From: JBFMDU01 sp034431935
GTDB taxonomy: Bacteria; Chloroflexota; Dehalococcoidia; GIF9; JBFMDU01
Direction of reading: 5' to 3'
Length of the DNA: 7,915 bases
Assembly (NCBI GenBank): GCA_034431935.1
Contig: DAOUCU010000099.1
Location: 1-7,915 of the forward strand
The notes under the pieces are model-generated. The model was not told the origin of the DNA. It worked only from the letters and a program-made list of their open reading frames with translations, and made no database searches. Shown one piece after another: positions 1 through 6,032 of the stretch. Each line of letters starts with the position of its first letter. The first letter of the stretch is position 1. Made by a program: the position numbers and the translations under genes.

Positions 1-134
1 CAATGCGGTACATGTACAAAGCACCGTGGCTGAGCATTTTCCCGGGACTGGCCATAAGCATCATTGTTTTTGCCGTCAATATGTTCGGCGACGCTTTAAG
101 GGATGTCTGGGACCCGAGGCTGAAACGCCTGTAA
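1..134 (+). CDS. Peptide/nickel-type ABC transporter permease, C-terminal end (DppC/OppC-like), partial
   Basis: The 5' part lies outside the window. The visible 43 residues, read from base 3 to the TAA at 132-134, include APWLSIFPGLAISIIVF, then NMFGDALRDVWDPRLKRL. The elements PW-x5-PG-x-AI, a final hydrophobic helix and a terminal GDxLRDxxDPRL are the family-typical ending of DppC/OppC inner-membrane permeases. These pair with a DppB/OppB subunit and import peptides, nickel or other small solutes using two ATPases and an extracellular binding protein. The tail after the last helix should be cytoplasmic. The matching ATPase genes follow after 50 bases but on the opposite strand, so they cannot be co-transcribed with this gene as the locus stands. 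The substrate cannot be told from this fragment. Confidence 0.85.
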   Translation, partial: MRYMYKAPWLSIFPGLAISIIVFAVNMFGDALRDVWDPRLKRL

Positions 135-184
135 CAAAAAAGGCACACCCGCACGCTTCATCGATCGTACGTAACCGGCCCGGC

Positions 185-1171
185 CTATTTGACCAGGTGG
201 CAGGCCACCCACCGCCCTCTTATTTCCCTGAATTCCGGCACCAGTCTGGAGCAAATATCGATAGCCACGGGACACCGAGGGTGAAAGGTGCATCCGGAAG
301 GAGGGTTGAGCGGGCTGGGGATTTCGCCCTTTAGAATAATGCGCTTGCGCTTCTCTTCAATCTCGGGGTCGGGAATAGGGACAGCGGAAAGCAAAGCCTG
401 ACTGTAAGGATGAAGGGGTTCATCATAAAGGGTACGGCTCGGGGCCAGCTCAACGATTCTTCCAAGGTACATCACAGCGATACGGTCGCTGATATGCCGC
501 ACCACTGACAGGTCGTGTGAAATGAACAAAAGGGTGAGTTTAAGCTGGGACTTGAGGTCGTCCAGCATGTTCACGATTTGCGACTGGATGGAAACATCGA
601 GCGCCGATACCGGCTCATCACAGACAATGAAGTCCGGCCTGGTAGCAATCGCTCTGGCAACTCCGATGCGCTGACGCTGGCCGCCGCTGAACATGTGCGG
701 ATAACGCTCGGCAAAGTCGGGGTCGAGGCCGACCATCTGGAGTAGTTCATCAACCCGCTCCCTGGCCTTGCGGCCGCTGGCAAGACCATGGACTATAAGC
801 GGCTCACTGATGATTTCGGCAACGGTGTGACGCGGGTTAAGCGAGCTGTACGGGTCCTGATAGATCGGCTGCATCTTGACGCGTAGCGCGCGCAGTTTCT
901 CCTGGTCAAGCTTGCCCAGGTCAACGCCCTCGAAGATTATTTCGCCCGAAGTCGGTCGGTATAACCTGAGGAGGCACTTGCCTACGGTGGTTTTACCCGA
1001 ACCCGACTCCCCGACCAGCCCCAGCGTTTCCCCTTTACGAATGACAAAACTTACGCCGTCGACAGCTTTAACATCGGCAACATGGCGGGCAACGATCAGC
1101 CCCCTGGTCACCGGGAAATATTTGACCAGGTTCCTGACCTCGATCAGGGCGCCGTTTTGCTTCTGGCTCAC
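185..1171 (-). CDS. Peptide/nickel-type ABC transporter ATP-binding protein, OppF/DppF-like
   Basis: A 328-residue cytoplasmic ATPase that should power a DppBC/OppBC-type importer together with the upstream OppD-like subunit. All nucleotide-binding motifs are intact: Walker A GESGSGKT (54-61), Q-loop Q105 in YQDP, signature FSGGQRQR (161-168), Walker B FIVCDEP (181-187, catalytic E186), D-loop SALD (189-192) and H-loop H219. The C-terminal oligopeptide-transporter extension starts around residue 240 (HPYSQALLSAVP) and holds cysteines C294, C300, C307 and C324. Spacing C-x5-C-x6-C-x16-C fits the Fe-S or metal-binding module of this family. The start codon is GTG, overlapping the oppD stop as GTGA; no Shine-Dalgarno precedes it, so translational coupling is likely. 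Length and motif order match OppF/DppF. The transported solute is not determined; a nickel or sugar-oligomer importer remains possible. It ends 50 bases from the convergent permease gene with no clear terminator hairpin. Confidence 0.93.
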   Translation of the reverse strand: MSQKQNGALIEVRNLVKYFPVTRGLIVARHVADVKAVDGVSFVIRKGETLGLVGESGSGKTTVGKCLLRLYRPTSGEIIFEGVDLGKLDQEKLRALRVKMQPIYQDPYSSLNPRHTVAEIISEPLIVHGLASGRKARERVDELLQMVGLDPDFAERYPHMFSGGQRQRIGVARAIATRPDFIVCDEPVSALDVSIQSQIVNMLDDLKSQLKLTLLFISHDLSVVRHISDRIAVMYLGRIVELAPSRTLYDEPLHPYSQALLSAVPIPDPEIEEKRKRIILKGEIPSPLNPPSGCTFHPRCPVAIDICSRLVPEFREIRGRWVACHLVK

Positions 1172-2130
1172 TGGTACATAACACAGGCCGCGTAATGCTC
1201 AGGAAACACTTCGCGGAGCGGCGGCCACTCCTGACTGCATTGTTCACGAGCTTCAGCGCATCGCGGCATAAAGGCACATCCCGGCGGACGCTGCACCAGG
1301 TCAGGCGGCTGACCCTGGATGGTACACAGACGTACCCCCGGGGCCTCGTCCAATCGGGGAATACACGATAGCAGGGCGCGGGTATATGGATGGAGCGGTT
1401 TCTTAAATAGCTCTCTGGTGGCCGCCCGCTCGACAATCCGGCCGGCGTACATAACATTGATACGGTGGGCATACTTGGCGACCACACCCATGTTGTGGGT
1501 GATAAGCAGGAGCGCCACGCCGGCGGTCCTGGTAAGACCAACAAGCAGTTCCAGAAGCTGTGCCTGGACGGTGACATCGACCGCGGTAGTCGGCTCGTCG
1601 GCGATGATAAGCCCCGGCCGGCAGGCAAGGGCAATGGCAAGCATGACCCGCTGGCGCATGCCGCCGCTGAACTGGTCGGGATACTGGTTAAGACGGCGCC
1701 GCCCGTCTACGATACCGACCTCCTCCAGCAGTCTGACCGCCTCGTCCGCGGCCTGTCTGCCATCCATAATCCCGTGCTCCATCAGGCCTTCGGTAAGCTG
1801 GCGACCAATGGTAAGCACCGGGTTAAGGCTGGTCATCGGTTCCTGGAAGACCACGGCAATACGGCGGCCCCGGACCCCGCGGATTTCATCATCGCTCATC
1901 TTCAGCAGGTCTTTGCCCTCAAACATGGCCTGCCCGCTGACGATTTTACCCGGCGGCACCGGTATAAGCTTGATGAGACTCAGGGCGCTCACGGTCTTGC
2001 CGCAACCGGACTCACCAACAAGGGCAACAATCTCGCCCTTATCCACATCATAACTTATGCCGTCAACGGCCTTGACCGGGCCCTTACGGGTATCGAAATA
2101 GGTCTTGAGGTCTCTTACCTGAAGGAGCAT
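1168..2130 (-). CDS. Peptide/nickel-type ABC transporter ATP-binding protein, OppD/DppD-like
   Basis: A 320-residue ATPase, first gene of the minus-strand pair and expected partner of the OppF-like protein in the same importer. Motifs: Walker A GESGCGKT (39-46), Q96 in FQEPMTSLNP, signature FSGGMRQR (154-161), Walker B LIIADEP (174-180, E179), D-loop TAVD (182-185) and H-loop H212. The usual THD after the H-loop reads THN (N213), and the usual TALD reads TAVD; the catalytic residues themselves are kept. The C-terminal extension has C285, C291, C298 and C316 (C-x5-C-x6-C-x17-C), the same module as in the partner. FSGGMRQR and the family-typical P-P-G-C-x-F-x-P-R-C ending make it OppD-type, not OppF-type. 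It starts with ATG at 2130 without a convincing Shine-Dalgarno. It is divergent from gatB, sharing the 239-base region between them. Confidence 0.93.
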   Translation of the reverse strand: MLLQVRDLKTYFDTRKGPVKAVDGISYDVDKGEIVALVGESGCGKTVSALSLIKLIPVPPGKIVSGQAMFEGKDLLKMSDDEIRGVRGRRIAVVFQEPMTSLNPVLTIGRQLTEGLMEHGIMDGRQAADEAVRLLEEVGIVDGRRRLNQYPDQFSGGMRQRVMLAIALACRPGLIIADEPTTAVDVTVQAQLLELLVGLTRTAGVALLLITHNMGVVAKYAHRINVMYAGRIVERAATRELFKKPLHPYTRALLSCIPRLDEAPGVRLCTIQGQPPDLVQRPPGCAFMPRCAEAREQCSQEWPPLREVFPEHYAACVMYQ

Positions 2131-2189
2131 TCTGGCAACGGCCGCGCAATCAAACTCTTAATGGTTAAAGTTACCACTATTAATGCCAT

Positions 2190-2199
2190 ATTTGCAAAT
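2190..2199. promoter_or_regulatory. Palindrome ATTTGCAAAT, possible operator
   Basis: A perfect 10-base palindrome inside the AT-rich tract, 60 bases upstream of the oppD-like ATG on the minus strand. It sits where a regulator of the divergent transporter gene could bind. Short palindromes of AT-rich sequence can arise by chance, so this is only a candidate. Confidence 0.25.
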
Positions 2200-2327
2200 T
2201 GACGACTCCGCGGGTCTGACGATCAAAGTAACACAAGAGCATAGCCGATTATGCGACGATAGTGTGTGAACCGTTTCACTTAACCTGCAACCCCACGCAG
2301 GAACCACCGTCCATGCCCGAGCAAAAG

Positions 2328-2356
2328 TTGTCGTGACGAAGCGGGACTGCTATACT
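2328..2356 (+). promoter_or_regulatory. Sigma70-like promoter for gatB-secG
   Basis: TTGTCG at 2328-2333 (four of six consensus positions), a 17-base spacer, and TATACT at 2351-2356 (five of six). The expected transcription start is about seven bases past the -10 box, near 2363, only about seven bases before the gatB ATG at 2370. No Shine-Dalgarno fits in that leader. Downstream gatB and secG would be served by this promoter. Confidence 0.6.
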
Positions 2357-2369
2357 AACCGACGCTCAA

Positions 2370-3845
2370 ATGCCGTATGAGGTCGTTATCGGGCTGGAAG
2401 TCCACGTCCAGCTTCTCACCGACAGCAAGATGTTCTGCGGATGCAGTGCTGATTATGCCAGTGCTCCGCCGAATACTCATGTCTGCCCGGTCTGCCTGGC
2501 TCTGCCCGGCGTCCTGCCGGTCATCAACAAGAAAGCCGTAGATTACACCATTATGGCCGGGCTGGCCCTGAATTGCACCATTTCCGAGCATACCAAGTTC
2601 GACCGCAAGAATTACTTCTATCCCGACCTGATGAAAGGTTACCAGATATCCCAGTACGACATGCCGCTCTGCCGCAATGGATGGCTGGAGATTGAGACCG
2701 GCGGGCGGAAAAAGCGCATCGGCATCACCCGCGTCCATCTTGAGGAAGATGTAGCCAAGATGGTGCACCGCACCAGCCCGGAAGGAGAAGCGGTCAGTCT
2801 TATAGACGTGAACCGGTCGGGGGTGCCCCTGATGGAAATCGTCAGCGAGCCTGACATCGGTTCCGCGGAGGAGGCAAGGGAGTACCTGACGAAACTGAGA
2901 ACGATTGTCCAGTACCTCGGCATTTCCACCGGCAACATGGAGGAAGGCAGTTTCCGGTGTGATGCTAACATCAGCATCCGGCCGAAAGGTTCCAGAGAGT
3001 TCCTGCCCAAGACCGAAGTGAAGAACATGAACAGCTTCCGGGCGGTATACCGTGCGCTGAGCTATGAAGCGGAGCGGCAGGAAAAGGTGCTTGAGTCCGG
3101 CGGCAGGCTGATACAGGAAACCAGAGGATGGGTCGAGGAGAAGGGGGTCACCGTTCCACAACGGAGCAAGGAATATGCCCACGATTACCGCTACTTCCCC
3201 GAGCCTGACCTTCCACCACTGGTATGCGACCGCACCTGGGTTGAAGAGGTGCGTTCACGTCTTCCGGAATTGCCTGAGGCGCGCCGGGAGCGCTTCGTGG
3301 TCAGTCTGGGCCTGACACCCTACGATGCCAGCCTGCTTACCGCCTCCAAAGCCACGGCAGACTATTTCGAGCAGTGCGTCAGGCTGATGGCGCCTGCCGG
3401 AGATGACGCCGTAAGAAAAACCGTCGCCAAGAAGGCGGCCAACTGGATACTGAGCGACTTCAGCAGGATGCTGAATGCCAGCGGCACTGAAATCCAGAAC
3501 TCGCTGGTAACGCCGGCAAATCTGGTGGAACTGCTGAAGCTGGTAGACAACGGCGCTCTCAGCGGCCCGTCAGCCAAAGCGGTCTTCGAGGAGATGTTCA
3601 ATACCGGCAGACAGGCCGGGAAGATAATGACGGAAAAGGGGCTGGTGCAGATAGGCGATGCCGACCAGATTAGAGAGGCGGTGACAAGGACAATCGCCGC
3701 CAATGCCGCCGCCGTCGCCGACTACCGCGCCGGTAAAGAGCAGGCGCTCCAATTCCTGACCGGCCAGGTGATGAAGTTAACGCGCGGGCGTGCCAACCCC
3801 AAAATAGTCCGCGAAATACTCCTGCAGGAACTCGGAGGAAAATAG
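2370..3845 (+). CDS. gatB: Asp-tRNA(Asn)/Glu-tRNA(Gln) amidotransferase subunit B
   Basis: GatB is the kinase/transamidase and tRNA-binding subunit of the GatCAB complex. It converts misacylated Glu-tRNA(Gln) or Asp-tRNA(Asn) to the correct amide form in the cytoplasm, using ammonia channelled from GatA. The 491 residues are full length for the family. The catalytic cradle domain occupies roughly residues 1-290 and opens with VIGLEVHVQL (6-15). It holds the zinc-type cysteines C23, C25, C39 and C42, the KNYFYPDL..GYQISQ block (80-95) and the family signature IDVNRSGVPLMEI (145-157). EEGSFRCDANIS (191-202) and KNMNSFRAV (218-226) follow. A helical middle domain and a YqeY-like tRNA-binding tail fill about 295-491. 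Homologues begin at the same short distance before VIGLEVH, which supports ATG 2370 even though no Shine-Dalgarno precedes it. Neither gatC nor gatA is adjacent in this window, so partners must be elsewhere. secG follows two bases after the TAG. Confidence 0.97.
   Translation: MPYEVVIGLEVHVQLLTDSKMFCGCSADYASAPPNTHVCPVCLALPGVLPVINKKAVDYTIMAGLALNCTISEHTKFDRKNYFYPDLMKGYQISQYDMPLCRNGWLEIETGGRKKRIGITRVHLEEDVAKMVHRTSPEGEAVSLIDVNRSGVPLMEIVSEPDIGSAEEAREYLTKLRTIVQYLGISTGNMEEGSFRCDANISIRPKGSREFLPKTEVKNMNSFRAVYRALSYEAERQEKVLESGGRLIQETRGWVEEKGVTVPQRSKEYAHDYRYFPEPDLPPLVCDRTWVEEVRSRLPELPEARRERFVVSLGLTPYDASLLTASKATADYFEQCVRLMAPAGDDAVRKTVAKKAANWILSDFSRMLNASGTEIQNSLVTPANLVELLKLVDNGALSGPSAKAVFEEMFNTGRQAGKIMTEKGLVQIGDADQIREAVTRTIAANAAAVADYRAGKEQALQFLTGQVMKLTRGRANPKIVREILLQELGGK
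3834..3838 (+). promoter_or_regulatory. Shine-Dalgarno GGAGG for secG
   Basis: GGAGG lies inside the last codons of gatB, nine bases before the secG ATG at 3848. This supports the chosen secG start and coupled translation of the two genes. Confidence 0.7.
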
Positions 3846-3847
3846 GA

Positions 3848-4069
3848 ATGCCTACATACTTGGTCATTGCGGAACTGGTGATTTCTATCGCCCTGATACT
3901 GGCGGTAATGTTTCAGGTGAAAGGCGGCGGTCTTGGCGGCATATTCGGTCAGCCGGATACCGTTTACCGCACCCGCCGCGGCGCGGAGAAAGTCCTTTTC
4001 CGGGTTACTATCGTTCTGGTGGCGCTTTTCGTTATATTTGCTGTGCTGGTAGTGCGCATGAGCAGTTGA
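3848..4069 (+). CDS. secG: Preprotein translocase subunit SecG
   Basis: A 73-residue integral membrane protein, the auxiliary subunit of the SecYEG channel that helps SecA-driven protein export. It has the expected two-helix layout: TM1 about residues 4-22, a conserved cytoplasmic loop, and TM2 about 52-69. The loop has the family-characteristic glycine run and following block, KGGGLGGIFG (25-34) and DTVYRTRRGAEKVL (37-50). Size is normal for SecG. It starts two bases after the gatB stop with a GGAGG placed inside gatB, so both are probably made from one message. No rho-independent terminator is obvious right after the TGA. The next gene has its own strong promoter starting 13 bases downstream. 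Confidence 0.95.
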   Translation: MPTYLVIAELVISIALILAVMFQVKGGGLGGIFGQPDTVYRTRRGAEKVLFRVTIVLVALFVIFAVLVVRMSS

Positions 4070-4081
4070 CCCGCCGGTGCT

Positions 4082-4110
4082 TTGACATGGCTTGACGTGA
4101 AAAATATAAT
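4082..4110 (+). promoter_or_regulatory. Perfect-consensus sigma70-type promoter of the NEW3/ABC-2 operon
   Basis: TTGACA at 4082-4087, exactly 17 bases, then TATAAT at 4105-4110: both hexamers match the consensus in all six positions. The predicted start is near 4117, giving a leader of about 68 bases with a strong Shine-Dalgarno at 4171-4177. An additional TTGACG at 4092-4097 forms a ten-base-period repeat with the -35 box but is too close to TATAAT to serve as a -35. Confidence 0.8.
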
Positions 4111-4119
4111 CATTTTTCA
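4098..4119. promoter_or_regulatory. Inverted repeat centred on the -10 box (possible operator)
   Basis: TGAAAAAT (4098-4105) and ATTTTTCA (4112-4119) are perfect inverted copies separated by six bases that form most of the TATAAT box. A repressor bound here would block polymerase. Read as RNA it could also be a weak A:U hairpin ending secG transcripts, but the stem has only one G:C pair and no U-tract beyond it, so an operator or chance is more likely. Confidence 0.4.
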
Positions 4120-4170
4120 GCCACACACGACAAAGATGACAGTATTGAACGCTTACTCGCCTGCGATCTC

Positions 4171-4177
4171 AAGGAGG
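4171..4177 (+). promoter_or_regulatory. Strong Shine-Dalgarno AAGGAGG
   Basis: An unbroken AAGGAGG seven bases before the ATG at 4185. It fixes the start of the NEW3-domain protein and is the strongest ribosome binding site seen in the window. Confidence 0.85.
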
Positions 4178-4184
4178 ATGTTCT

Positions 4185-5090
4185 ATGAAGTCGCTAAAGG
4201 TAGCTAGGTACGCACTCTGCCTGGCAGTACTGGCCATGCTGTCAAGCATGTTTCTCGGCCAGGCGGTAACGGCGTCGACCGTTACCTTAGACGGCAAAAC
4301 GGTTGCGGCCCTTGACGATGAGAAGCCGGAATCACTCAACCTGACGACACGCTTCCCGGTCATCAAGGGCAAGGCCAATGCGTCATTTGACTTCGAAGTC
4401 GAGATGAAGTATGAGGGGCCGGCGCCGAAGACTTTCGACCTATCCGCCAAGGGCCCGCCCAACTTCTACGTGTCGGTCACGCCGCAGTACGATTCAAAGG
4501 AAATCTCGGCGATAAGAATCGACCCGGCCAGGTCGTTTGGCGAGACCGTAAAGATATCAGCGACGCCACTGCCCTGGAACCTGCCGGCGCCGGGCAGTTA
4601 CACCATCACCTTTTCCGCCGCGTCCGGCTCCCTTAAGTCAAGCATCGACCTCAAGGCCGAAGTGACGGACAACTTCAAGCTTTCCGCCGAGACAGAGACC
4701 GGCCGCCTGAATACCGAGGCCACCGCCGGCGAGGAAAGCCACCTGACAATCAAAGTTAAGAACACCGGCACTTCTGTCCTTAAGAACATCACTTTTTCGG
4801 CGTACAAGCCGGATGGCTGGACGGTTACCTTCAATCCGGAAAAGATTGACTCGCTGGCGGTTGATGGCACCCGCGATATCGACGTAGCTATCAAGCCATC
4901 GGGCAAGGCAATTGCCGGGGACTACATGGTCAACCTGACAATCACTGATGATTCCTACTCGGCCAGGGCGACCCTTGACATCAGGACCACCGTGTTGACC
5001 CCGACCATATGGGGCTGGGTAGGCGTAGCCATAGTGATTGTCGTCGTCGCCGGCCTGGTATACCTCTTCATGCGGCTGGGGAGACGCTAG
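4185..5090 (+). CDS. Secreted membrane-anchored NEW3-domain protein of an ABC-2 transporter operon
   Basis: A 301-residue protein of unassigned function. Residues 1-30 form a Sec signal peptide or N-terminal anchor: basic MKSLKVARYA, a hydrophobic core, and a possible AxA-type cut near VTA (28-30). Residues about 50-165 look like one beta-sandwich, with alternating polar and hydrophobic strands rich in Thr, Ser, Pro and Gly. Residues about 178-268 resemble a NEW3 (NPCBM-associated, COG1470-like) domain: AGEESHLTIKVKNTGTSVLKN, then GWTVTFNPEKI and AGDYMVNLTITDD. A single helix at about 276-297 followed by RLGRR suggests a C-terminal anchor with the bulk outside the membrane. It is first in the operon, has the best promoter and Shine-Dalgarno, and ends six bases before the ABC ATPase. 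It is probably the extracytoplasmic partner of that transporter, for example a substrate receptor or adaptor. A role independent of the transporter cannot be excluded. Confidence 0.75.
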   Translation: MKSLKVARYALCLAVLAMLSSMFLGQAVTASTVTLDGKTVAALDDEKPESLNLTTRFPVIKGKANASFDFEVEMKYEGPAPKTFDLSAKGPPNFYVSVTPQYDSKEISAIRIDPARSFGETVKISATPLPWNLPAPGSYTITFSAASGSLKSSIDLKAEVTDNFKLSAETETGRLNTEATAGEESHLTIKVKNTGTSVLKNITFSAYKPDGWTVTFNPEKIDSLAVDGTRDIDVAIKPSGKAIAGDYMVNLTITDDSYSARATLDIRTTVLTPTIWGWVGVAIVIVVVAGLVYLFMRLGRR

Positions 5091-5096
5091 AGAACA

Positions 5097-6029
5097 ATGA
5101 GCCAGCCGGTCGTCGAAACAACCGACCTGACCAAAATCTACGGCGAAGTAACTGCCGTCGATCGCCTTAACCTGCGTATTAACGAAGGAGAGGTCTTCGG
5201 CTTCCTCGGGCCGAACGGTGCCGGGAAAACGACAACAATTCTCATGCTCTTGGGACTGACCGAGCCGACTTCGGGAAGCGCCAGTGTTTGCGGCTTCAGC
5301 CCGACCCGTGACCCGCTCAAGGTAAAACGGATTGTCGGCTACTTCCCGGAAAAAATCGGGTTCTATAATGACCTGACGGCACGGCAGAACCTGCGATACA
5401 CCGCCGACCTGAACGGCATCCCGCCGGCTGAAGTCGAAAAGAAGATTGATGCCCTGCTTAACAAAGTCGGCCTCAGTGACGTCGGTGACCGGCAGGTGGG
5501 CAAGTACTCGCGCGGTATGAAGCAGAGGCTGGGCATCGCCGATGTCCTGATGAAGGATCCGAAGGTAGTCATCTTGGATGAACCGACCAGCGGCATCGAC
5601 CCCCAGGGCATCGAGCAGATACTCGGGCTTATCAGCGACATGCAGAAGCAGGGCATCACCGTAGTGCTTTCTTCTCATCAGCTTCACCAGGTCCAGCGGG
5701 TCTGCTCCAGAGTGGGTATACTGGCCAGGGGCAAACTCGTAGCCGAAGGAAGCGTCGAAAAGCTTGGAATGGAAGCAATTGGCGGGGGTACCTACCGTAT
5801 CGAGGTCCAGACGGCGGAGCCAGAACCAAAGCTGGTCGAAATCGTGCAGAAGGTCCCCGGTGTTATCAGTGTCCAGTCATCAGACAAGACGCTGGTGGTC
5901 AACTGCGACCGTGATGTCAGGCCGCAACTGGCCAGGGCGGTGGTTGACAGCGGCGCCCTGCTGGTCGAAATGAAAATCGAGAAGTACGGGCTCGAAGAAA
6001 TCTACATGAAGTACTTTAAGGAAAGCTAG
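5097..6029 (+). CDS. ABC-2-type transporter ATP-binding protein (CcmA/NatA-like)
   Basis: A 310-residue cytoplasmic ATPase that should dimerise on the permease encoded next. Motifs: Walker A GPNGAGKT (38-45), a Q-loop region reading GYFPEK with E85 where many ABC proteins have Gln, signature YSRGMKQR (137-144), Walker B VVILDEP (157-163, catalytic E162), D-loop SGID (165-168) and H-loop SSH with H194. The SRGM signature and YFPE Q-loop are typical of the ABC-2/CcmA group of export or membrane-remodelling systems, not of importers. Residues about 218-310 form an extra alpha/beta tail of the DUF4162 kind (VQTAEPEPKLVEIVQKVPGV, then a final KYGLEEIYMKYFKE). The gene starts six bases after the NEW3 gene, with only a weak purine run GGGGAGA ahead of ATG, and ends three bases before the permease. 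This is a tight operon. The substrate is unknown. Confidence 0.92.
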   Translation: MSQPVVETTDLTKIYGEVTAVDRLNLRINEGEVFGFLGPNGAGKTTTILMLLGLTEPTSGSASVCGFSPTRDPLKVKRIVGYFPEKIGFYNDLTARQNLRYTADLNGIPPAEVEKKIDALLNKVGLSDVGDRQVGKYSRGMKQRLGIADVLMKDPKVVILDEPTSGIDPQGIEQILGLISDMQKQGITVVLSSHQLHQVQRVCSRVGILARGKLVAEGSVEKLGMEAIGGGTYRIEVQTAEPEPKLVEIVQKVPGVISVQSSDKTLVVNCDRDVRPQLARAVVDSGALLVEMKIEKYGLEEIYMKYFKES

Positions 6030-6032
6030 CCG

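Larger units (their letters stand above)
2131..2369. promoter_or_regulatory. Divergent intergenic region between oppD-like gene and gatB
   Basis: No gene is visible in these 239 bases. The half near oppD (about 2147-2200) is distinctly AT-rich against a GC-rich background. It includes a perfect 10-base palindrome ATTTGCAAAT at 2190-2199 and a near-dyad TGGTTA..TTACCA around 2163-2177. The half near gatB contains GTGAA-4-TTCAC (2266-2279), a short CCTGC-8-GCAGG hairpin (2284-2301) and the gatB promoter. The layout fits a two-way regulatory region, with oppD transcription starting somewhere in the AT-rich tract. I could not fix a convincing -35/-10 pair on the minus strand. The roles of the dyads are inferred from their location only. 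Confidence 0.5.

Noticed and set aside
135..184. Bidirectional terminator between the convergent transporter genes
   Set aside because: Only short palindromes such as CGATCG and CGTACG are present; there is no stable stem followed by a T-tract on either strand.
1465..2202. Open frame of 245 codons on the plus strand opposite the OppD-like gene
   Set aside because: The minus strand carries all ABC motifs in order; the plus-strand product has no recognisable features.
2355..3182. Long open frame of 275 codons on the minus strand across gatB
   Set aside because: It lies antisense to unmistakable GatB coding sequence, its translation shows no family features, and long antisense frames are common in GC-rich genes.
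4070..4184. tRNA or small RNA gene after secG, where a tRNA is often found
   Set aside because: No cloverleaf elements or GGTTCGA-type T-arm can be found; the stretch is explained by a promoter, dyad and ribosome binding site.
4638..5687. Long open frame of 349 codons on the minus strand across the NEW3 and ABC ATPase genes
   Set aside because: It crosses the boundary between two well-supported plus-strand genes and has no recognisable domain; it is a codon-bias shadow.
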